DNA from: Trissonchulus latispiculum
Taxonomy: Eukaryota; Nematoda; Enoplea; Enoplida; Ironidae
NCBI GenBank assembly: GCA_030248195.1
Contig: JASAND010026131.1
Coordinates: 1 to 64,000 of the forward strand
Length of the DNA: 64,000 bases
Direction of reading: 5' to 3'
Numbering within the stretch: position 1 is the stretch's first letter; each line of letters begins with the position of its first letter. The position numbers were made by a program, and so were the translations under genes. This document shows, one piece after another, positions 56,216 to 64,000 of the stretch. The notes beneath the pieces were generated by a model, which was not told where the DNA came from, did no database searches, and saw only the letters and a program-made list of their open reading frames with translations.

Positions 56216-57024
56216 CTAAAATAGGAAACGAAAAACAAACAAATACATACGTACTTATGCGGAACCGCAAGAACAGAAGTGAAAATGTCAGCCCCCCCCT
56301 GGAGAAGAGGGCCTTTCTGAAGGGTACAACGTAAACTTGACCCAGGCAATTTATCTGCGAGAAGAGCCATTCTGTGGACACAGCTGAAAGTATGTATGTA
56401 CCTATGTACGTATATGCAGGAACTAGAGCATTTAGTCATGGAAATTTTGGGATGGAGGGACGGAGGGGGCAAAAAACCAAAATTATTTTAAAGTCTCTGC
56501 TGCAACCAAACTTTGCGGAAACAGATTTCAAATGCTACATATCTAGTGTTCTGGGGGTGTTTTCGCAGTTCACCCAATATCGGCGTCACAGGCGCAAAAG
56601 TTTTTGGAAATAATTAACCGCGCTGCTGCTATTCTAACCATTAAAGCCATTCTTTTGCTTTCAGGAGGGAACCAAAGGAAACAAACGGTCCGAACAGCCT
56701 TTTTTAGGTATAAGAAAGAAACTTCTAGGCGCTTTTATTGTCAAACCGGTCATTTTTTACACGTTTTCAGCAAGGTTTTTTTTAGGCCATAGCTTAGGCC
56801 ATGGCCTAAATTTATGAGTCGATGGCCTAAAGAATTTTGGCCGTTGAGGCCAGTTGGCCTAAATTTTTCGACGAAAACCCAGTTAAATTTTATTGATTTT
56901 TAAGTAAAAACAACAATTTTCTAAAAAATTTTTCGCGCCTTCGGCGCGAATTTATACATTTTCCCTTGTATTTCTGGGCTGCGCCAGCGACCAGCTAGTT
57001 ACATTGTCTATTTGCACTCATAAA

Positions 57025-58614
57025 CAAGTAACAAAAATGCTCCGCACAAAAGGGGATAATATGTGTGTTGGTCGTCTATGTCTATGTCTATGTCTATGTC
57101 TGTCGTTTAATCCGGTTGAGAAAGAAAGTATATAAATCCGACACAGCAAGTTTGGGTGGGTGGTTCTATGGCGAAAGTTGTTCAGTTCGATGCGGGCCTT
57201 CATTTGACTCGAAATTTGACCACTTTTGAAAATTTTAATTTTTGACCCAAAATCGCCTAAGTCCCCACCCCACCCCACCACAGGCCTCTACAGCCACTTT
57301 AGGTACGCACTTCTATGACAAAAGTTGCTCAGTTCGATGCGGGCTTTCATTTGGTACCAAATTTGACCACTTTTGAAAATTTTAATTTTTGACCCAAAAT
57401 CGCCTAAGTCCCCACCCCAGCCCACCACAGCCCTCTACAGCCACTTTAGGTACGCACTTCTATGACAAAAGTTGCTCAGTTCGATGCGGGCTTTCATTTG
57501 GTACCAAATTTGACCACTTTTGAAAAATTTTAGTCTTGACCCAAAATCGCCTAAGTCCCCACCCCCACCCTACCACAGCACTCTACAGCCACTTTGAGCA
57601 TGCAATTCTATGACAAAAGTTGTTCAGCCACTTAGCGCTTTCATTTGGTACCAAATTTGACCACTTTTGAAAAATCTTATTTTTGACCACTTGACCCCCT
57701 ACCCGATTTACCCTTCAAACGGCAAAGTGGAGCCAGTCCAGCAAAATGGGTGGGTCGGACGGCAAAACGGACTCCGGAAATGAGCTGGGCGCACCAGAAA
57801 ACCCCTATGGACAAAGTTTTGAGAGGCTATGCACAGTCCTATATGGTGTTCTTGGAAGTCGGTACCGACTTGACCCTCCCGACAGCAAAGTGGAACCAGC
57901 CCAGCAATATGGGTGGGTCCGACGGCAAAACTGCTTACGGGAATCAATTCGCCGTGCCAGAAAACCTTTGTATGAAAGAATTGAGCTTTCTAAGTTGAAT
58001 ACACAGCGAGAAATTTCGATTTTTCATTTTTCGAATTTTCACCATTTTTGACCGGCCACTGTGGTCGCATGGGAAGTGATAGAGTAACGAGACTTAGCTA
58101 TTTAGTTAGTTCAATATATGTAGTTTCTGAATATAAAAAGAAATCGGCTCCAGCTCCTAACGTTCGAGCTGCGCAGCGACCACAAAAATGGTCACTTTTC
58201 GCTCTGAGCCGACTTTGCGGCGCCGCTGCGGCGCTGTGGCGCACCTGCGGCGCAAAAAAAGTAGCGATTCTTAAATGGCGCATGGGGTACTACCAGACCC
58301 TATACCCCTTTAGGTCCGGCCTCCGCTGCAGATTACGTGAAAGAGGCGGAAAGTCAGGACAATACGACCATTAAATAGGAGAAACCGGAAAAAAAAAACA
58401 TCGCCGCCATAACCGGTCCGGGGCACAACTTTTTAACGGAAAGTGATACGGGGCTGAAACTTCGCACACATACTAAACTCGATGTGCTCTACAATTTGCG
58501 CATGAAATCTGCGCAGGATCTGCGCAGGATTTTGCGCAGCCTCTGCGCAGCTTATTTTACGGTGTCTCCAGGGACTTTTGACACATATTATAGGGGTCGC
58601 TGCCGCGACCCCTA
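57025..58614 (+). mobile_element. Tandem-array element, copy C
   Basis: It starts CAAGTAACAAAAATGCTCCG, then has four 147-bp monomers (57130-57680, period 147), two 163-bp monomers (57710-57990) and a GC-rich end. That end has GCGGCGCCGCTGCGGCGC (about 58217), four TGCGCAG words (58509-58552) and the terminal stem TAGGGGTCGC/GCGACCCCTA (58591-58614). It is the most complete copy and the reverse complement of copy A. Confidence 0.8.
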
Positions 58615-58753
58615 TGATACACATTCAAGTTATAATTTCATTTACTATTAGAAAGATTTCATCGAAGAAATGCTATTTTAGTATGTTAGTTTAACTTTAT
58701 TTCTATTAGTTTAATTTTTTCTTTCTTTGGTTCATACTCGTATATATGCTCCT

Positions 58754-60566
58754 TAGGGATCGACCGGAACTCCAAAAAACCGGAACCGGAACCGGAATTG
58801 GCTTTAAAAAACCGGAACCGGAACCGGAACCGGAACCAGCTCTTTAACACTACAAAAATCGAAAAATTTTTCTGACGTTTTGGACAATTTTTGCACAATT
58901 TTTCGCTTTTTTATAGTTACTAGAACATTGTAATAACGCTTGCTTTATATTTTATATAGTTATTTTTCAATGCAGAAACATGAAATTTGCAATTTATTAA
59001 GAGATTTTTGTCTTATAGCATAGTCAAACTTTGCTACATTATATATAGTTTTAAAATTAAAATTTTAAATTAATTATACATGGTATGAATATGCTATATT
59101 TATATTATTCGAGCACATTTTCGATGAATAAACGGCATCTATATTTTTACATGCATGCAAGTTGACTTTTAAAGAAGATTTACTGGCAAATAAAATTTAA
59201 TTTCTTAATTATATATATAGTTAGCTGAATGTTCAATTAACCTAAATAAGTAGATAGAAACTGCTTCCACGAAATTTTGCAAGCACCAGAAACTGTTCTT
59301 ACAGCTTTCGCAAAATAAGTCAGAAACATGTTTAGTTTTTATCTGGCTTGTCTGATAATTTCTAGTCATAATCAAAAAGTTCATTTAACTTTAATAGAAG
59401 CGGAAAAGTTGCAGCATTTTCAAAACGCAAAATAAAAAATATATAATAATGCCATTTACATTTTTAGAAAACAAAAAATATCTATTACCATTTTAGATTA
59501 CTTTTATTCTCTCTGTATATACTTCAAACAAAATTAAAATTTTTCTGAAAATTACTGTTCTTGTATAAATTCCGTATTGTAAAATTTAATCTGGCTATGA
59601 ACTCACATAGGTAACATCAGCTGTATACAAAATTGGACTTGTTTAGAACATCGACTTTTAATTCCTTAGCTTGTTATTATACGTATCTCAGTATAATTAC
59701 TTTGTTATTGGAGTTTTCTGATTAAAATGCAAATGGTTTTTGCATGGTTGAAATATATAAATTTTCATCTATGAAAATTATTAGTTTTCATCTATCTCAT
59801 GCACAATTTCTCCAACTTGAAATGAACAAAATTTCTTTTTTCTGGCTAGCTTCATCAGGATTTTTAAATTTTAAATGACCAAAATATTTTTAAAAACCAT
59901 TGCTATTTGTTCCATCCATAATATTTTAGTAATTCTGTTGTTCTGCGCACTGGATTAATTACTAAACAAAGAGCAATAAACTTACGTAGTCAGTATTTAA
60001 AGTCCAATCTCGATTTAAACAATTAAAAAGATTAAATTGTATTGTATTGTAAATTGTAAAGTGATTAAAAATAAAACTGCCCTGATTATACAACAGCGCA
60101 CTCTATAATTTTGAAATAGCATAGGTCGACGGTAAGGCTTCAATAATTTCAATTCAGCATTAGGTATCTTAGCACTACTTAAATTTAAAAGTTTCGGCGG
60201 TCTTGTGCTATCTAATCTGAGTTATTAAGTATATATTATTTTTGTTTTATAATATATTAATATTCATAACAACGATACATTAGACATCATTACAAATTCG
60301 AAACAATCTAAGTATATAATGCAATAGCGCCGCAGGCGGAAATTTTTTGAATAAATCATATTCTGGTTATAAGAGAATTGCAGTTTTTCAAAAAGTTTTA
60401 AAGAATTTTGATAAAAGTTTTGAAAATTTTAATAACATTTTGCTTTTGATAATAGGCTAAAATTGGTTCCGGTTCCGGTACGTTTTGAAAAACCGGAACC
60501 GGAACCGGAACCGGAACAAAAAAGTACCGGAACCGGAACCGGAACCGGAATTCCGGTCGATCCCTA
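58754..60566. mobile_element. hAT element with CCGGAA subterminal repeats
   Basis: The 8-bp duplication ATGCTCCT is exact (58746-58753 and 60567-60574). The ends are TAGGGATCGACCGGAA and, inverted, TAGGGATCGACCGGAATTCC. Each side has runs of GGAACC/CCGGAA hexamers (58768-58838 and 60466-60550). The 1.6 kb core is very AT-rich with no frame above chance, so the element cannot make its own transposase. Confidence 0.93.
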
Positions 60567-60971
60567 ATGCTCCTACCTGTTTTAATTTTCAATACAAATT
60601 CATTAATTCATGACGTACGTAATACTGTCGTGCACTATTATTTCTATGCTAACAAAGTTCTGTTTTTGCCATTTTAAGGTAAAACAGTAGTTTTTCTAGT
60701 GTGTTAAACAGTGACGATGGCGATTTTTGTTGTTAAACAGCGATTTTTGAATATATAACGCGTGAACACATGATAGCTGTAATTTTAACAATGCGTACAA
60801 TAACGCACAACCTAAAAATTAACAAAATTTGGATGGCCTAAATTTTTTGGCTGATGGCCTAAAAAATTTCAGTCGTTGAGGCCATTTGGCCTAAAGTTCG
60901 GCGACCAAAAAAAACCCCTGGTTTTCAGTCCAGACCTCCAACTTCAGGTAGGTATTTGGATGTGTACCCCC

Positions 60972-61365
60972 TGTGCCGTGACGGCCGAGTGGTAAGGCGT
61001 TCAGACTTTGGATCCGATAGTCCGAGATTCGAATCCCCGCTGCCACAAGGCTGTCACAAATCCCCTTGAGCGAGAGACTAGGCACATATCGGTTCGCCGT
61101 GGGCTCTACCAAACCCAGCTATCCATCCTTAATTGGTCGGTAAATGGGCACCACTGATGTTGGAAGGTAACAGGAGACCGGCGAGGGGCACCTGTTCAGG
61201 CACTCCATGCCATCTGTCTTGAGGAGCTGGCACCTCCTCCACGGTTGTAGTCATCATTCGAGGTGGCACTCCTGGCTCAAGGGCTGTGTATCCGGGGATG
61301 AGCACCGGAAGCCTAGACCCTGACAAGGGTAGGAGAATTCTCCGGGGGTTACCTTTACCTTTTAC
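60972..61365 (+). mobile_element. tRNA-derived SINE with (ACCTTT)n-type tail
   Basis: Box A (ACGGCCGAGTGG at 60981) and box B (AGATTCGAATCCC at 61024) head a body with CCCCTTGAGCGAGAGACTAG, matching the segment after the head of the 21666 SINE. It ends in TTACCTTTACCTTTTACC. The anticodon arm shares GGATCCGA-AGTCCGAG with the other SINE, so the two families probably have related tRNA ancestors. Confidence 0.82.
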
Positions 61366-61554
61366 CTCATCCCTCACCCGAATCCACGTATATACCTTGT
61401 TATTCCTCCCAAAACGACAGCGCCAAACACCATTCCTGAGCTTCCCAGAAGCCACCAGCCTACGGTTTTTCTGGCTCTCGGAGTCAGGCCTTCTGTCAGA
61501 GGGCTCCCCAGCACAGCATAGCTTCGTCGGGCAACACAGTAGTAAGCATTCCGC
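61366..61554 (-). CDS. Candidate 189-nt exon, unrecognised
   Basis: A TTTTTGTTTCAG acceptor precedes 61554 and GAG|GTAAAA follows 61366. The 63 open codons (AECLLLCCPTKLCCAGEPSD, SQKNRRLVASGKLRNGVWRC, RNNKVYTWIRVRDE) have a GC content well above the flanks. Length is a multiple of three. The donor GT lies at the very edge of the SINE tail (61365), so the SINE may supply it. It is on the COX15 strand and upstream of it, but the residues do not look like COX15. It could also be an unrelated or decayed gene. Confidence 0.3.
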
Positions 61555-61629
61555 CTGAAACAAAAACAAAACAGAACTATAAATGAAATAAAAGAAAAAT
61601 AAACGAGAATAAACTAAAGATTAATAAAA

Positions 61630-62439
61630 CAAGAAATAAAAATGCTCCTCTGGAGCATGAAAAAGTAATATGGGTGATGGTGAGGTTGCAAAATCAAGAG
61701 AGGACTAGTCTTTAAAATGCTTAATATGGGGCTAGGTTAAAAAATAGAAGAGGACTAGGTTGTGAGCGAATTAATATGGGCACAGCTTCGCCGAACAACC
61801 CATATTCGCGGTTTGTAAATGTAAATTATTATGCATATCCACGATACACTTGGTTTATAGTTCATAAATAACCTACAGCTACGGTATGTGCTCGAGCTTT
61901 ATTCGAACTTTTACTTTAGCAAACGTTTTCTTCGATAACTGCTTCATACTAACCAGCGCATTTTACGTATATATCCATTTATACGGAAAATTTATATTCA
62001 AGAATAATTTAGGACTCTCTTACGATCTTCTATTTCCTCCTGACTTGGACCAATAGCTTTAGCATCATATCCTTAGACCTCTCCTAGTAGTAGAGCCTGC
62101 GGTAGTTCACACAACAAAATGGTGATAATTTACGTATATATTCCTAGCAGCTAGTCTAACAGTACATGCAAACAGCTATATTCGATGAGTATTCAACTGC
62201 TTAAATTTTTTATTGACTGACATTGATAGCTCTAAGCTAAGACGAAACGTGAAATCCCGCGAATATGGGTTGTTCGGCGAAGCTGTGCCCATATTAATTC
62301 GCTCACAACCTAGTCCTCTTCTATTCTTTAACCTAGCCCCATATTAAGCATTTTAAAGACTAGTCCTCTCTTGATTTTGCAACCTCACCATCACCCATAT
62401 TACTTTTTCATGCTCCAGAGGAGCATTTTTATTTCTTGT
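61630..62439. mobile_element. Foldback element, copy 2, inverted
   Basis: Reverse complement of 10156-10960 across both arms and the spacer, with a few substitutions and small indels. Confidence 0.9.
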
Positions 62440-62640
62440 CCTTCTGTCATTTTAAAGGATCCCTTTCCAGCAATGCGGTAGTGGATACAAGGAGCTTGAA
62501 CAGTGCCATGCTAAACTAGCGTTGTCGATTTACAATATATGCCCCCAACAAAACGCCGAAAAACGCTGTTTTAAGGGGTTTGACCACTGGTCAATAGGCC
62601 CCATAGACCGTAGTGACCACTGGTCACCAGTTTTTTTTGC
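62440..62640 (-). repeat. Shared flank and 145-bp satellite monomer, inverted
   Basis: CCTTCTGTCATTTTAAAGGA through GCCATGCTAAACTAGCG, then a monomer with TTTGACCACTGGTCAA, is the inverse of about 9980-10155. Confidence 0.9.
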
Positions 62641-63640
62641 TCAAAAAAGTGCGCAATGACGCACTTTTTTTCTGAAATGAGCAAAAAATTTTGAGCTTGT
62701 GCGCACGCGTGCGCACTTTTTCTACCGACACGGAGAGAAAATTACTAAACATTAATTGCTCAAAGTGCTCAGAAAAATTGCTCCCGACTCTCAATTTCAT
62801 ACAAAATCTCCAATTTTTCCTGGGGACTCCGCCCCCAGACCCCCTCCTTACTTGCCTACTACTGGTTTATTGCTAAGTTGCGACCTAACTTTCAGTAAAC
62901 ATCCTAGCATTAATATACAAGCACCCATGGCCTAACGTACGTGTGATTTTCTAACTTGTATGCAACAAGCTTTGTATATTCAAGTTATGAAATAACTGAT
63001 TGCTAAATTTTAATAGCTTGGCAGTTTTTGGAGAAGTTTACAAACTTTAGCAGAAGGTTACGTGACTGCTATTTTTATGTATGTTATTGTCGGTGTTTAT
63101 CTACCCACCGACCGTTCAAAAAGCATTTAAAAATAGAGATGCTCTGGGCTGAGTCCTGAAAATTACTGAGTCAGATGTCGGAATCATTTTCGGAAAACTG
63201 CATAATTTTCGCACTAAACTGCATAAATATCAAACTAGCGTGTATTTTTGTTTGTATAAAAAGCAGTGATGATTATAAGCGTGCAAACAACTTAAAAATT
63301 GTCAAAAGCCTTCATCATTTTGGTAAATTTACAGAATAAAAATTTACTTTTAAATCAATAAAACTTGAAACAAATTTACTTTTATATCAATAAAACTTGA
63401 AGAATATCATACGTATGGTTGCTATTTTTAAAGTCTTCTGGTTCTGCACCCCATGCCCATCGTGCCATCGTTGCAAAGTTAGGTGAGTTTGCAAATTTAT
63501 TTAGCCATTATATAGGTTCTATCATCTTATAATCAGCAGCTCTGAACATTGTAGAAAGGTCATGCAATTACTAATAAATGCAAAACAGACATTTTATGCT
63601 AAATTTTAGCATTTTTCCTGCTATGCGCACTTTTTTACGA
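62641..63640. other. No gene recognised
   Basis: Starts with an AAAAAAGTGCGC hairpin region (62640-62720) and a GGGGACTCCGCCCCC motif at 62822, suggesting another MITE. The rest is AT-rich. Confidence 0.5.
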
Positions 63641-64000
63641 TATATATTTACGTAGTCGATTTACTATATATGCCCCCTACCAAAACGCCGAAAAACGCAG
63701 TTTGGGACCGTTTGACCAGTGGTAAATAGGCCATATAGGCTGAAGTGACCAGTGGTCACTTCCGTCGGTTTCGGCGATATGCCCATTGAAACGAGCGTAG
63801 TCGATTTACTATATATGCCCCCGACCAAAACGCCGAAAAACGCAGTTTTAGGCCGTTCGACCAGTGGTCAATAGGCCCCGTAGGCTGTAGTGACCAGTGG
63901 TTACTTCCGTCGGTTTCGGCGATATGCCCATTGAAACGAGCGTAGTCGATTTATTATATATGCCCCCGACCAAAACGCCGAAAAACGCAGTTTTAGGTAG
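63640..64000 (-). repeat. 145-bp satellite, inverted array running off the window
   Basis: GATTTACTATATATGCCCCC and TGACCAGTGGTCA words recur with 145-bp spacing; the array continues past the window end. Confidence 0.9.

Larger units (their letters stand above)
56771..60920. mobile_element. hAT-like shell, 4.15 kb, with nested elements
   Basis: Exact 8-bp duplications GTTTTCAG (56763-56770 and 60921-60928) flank it. The ends are CAAGGTTTTTTTTAGGCC and, inverted, CAGGGGTTTTTTTTGGTCG. GGCCTAAA words cluster at both ends (56786-56865 and 60835-60895), like subterminal binding sites. It holds array-element copy C (57025-58614) and the hAT at 58754-60566; its own sequence is only some hundreds of bases and noncoding. 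Confidence 0.9.

Noticed and set aside
56216..56472. Extension of the first visible COX15 exon upstream as coding.
   Set aside because: The frame is open but lacks the conserved first membrane segment and GGVTR, and a good acceptor (TATTTTAG) sits exactly at the family's conserved boundary.
60972..61045. Functional tRNA gene.
   Set aside because: Same reasoning; the head is continuous with a SINE body and simple tail.

Overview
This is a window of an AT-rich animal nuclear genome, very dense in mobile elements. Evidence for this: a split mitochondrial gene (COX15) with GT-AG introns, tRNA-headed SINEs, fragments of a CR1/L2/jockey-type LINE, and many non-autonomous DNA transposons whose target-site duplications can be read directly. 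Nothing in the sequence lets me name the species; an invertebrate is likely. I see no bacterial-style operons, rRNA genes, functional tRNA genes or CRISPR arrays.

Layout. 1-8223: two tandem-array elements in head-to-head orientation around a (TA)n tract. One is invaded by a 3.8 kb hAT-like element (2486-6303), which itself carries a second hAT (2738-3492) and a hairpin-rich 338-bp repeat cluster (4506-6120). 8501-13250: another hAT nest with an 8-bp duplication, holding a 145-bp satellite, a 0.8 kb foldback element, and smaller hATs within hATs. 13773-17393: TTAA-flanked inverted-repeat elements and G-run MITEs. 17520-29500: LINE and SINE remnants plus decayed coding fragments (a possible CHK-kinase-like exon and a DUF7869-like frameshifted gene).

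30282-34647 is the most gene-like accessory stretch. It has a terminal acidic exon, a recent 260-bp duplication carrying a small two-exon reading frame with a 33- or 37-nt intron, an RGG-rich reading frame, a 111-codon reading frame that converges on the duplicated gene, and a signal-peptide/RING-like region. 35930-48260: a LINE 3' end, an integrase fragment, and a long series of foldback and TTAA or hAT elements.

48344-56215, minus strand: seven exons of COX15 (heme A synthase) that splice in perfect phase to about 324 residues ending in the natural stop. The 5' exons are not in the window. Its introns hold TTAA, hAT and palindromic elements and a diverged copy of the 338-bp hairpin repeat. 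56771-60920: a 4.15 kb hAT-like shell containing a third tandem-array element and a second complete hAT. 60972-64000: a SINE, a possible exon, and an inverted copy of the foldback element plus 145-bp satellite seen at 9-11 kb.

The only gene with a secure function is COX15. Most of the rest is transposon inside transposon, and the boundaries can be dated by nesting order. The least explained items are the 338-bp hairpin-array element with 15-bp duplications, and the compact 30-35 kb cluster with ultra-short introns.
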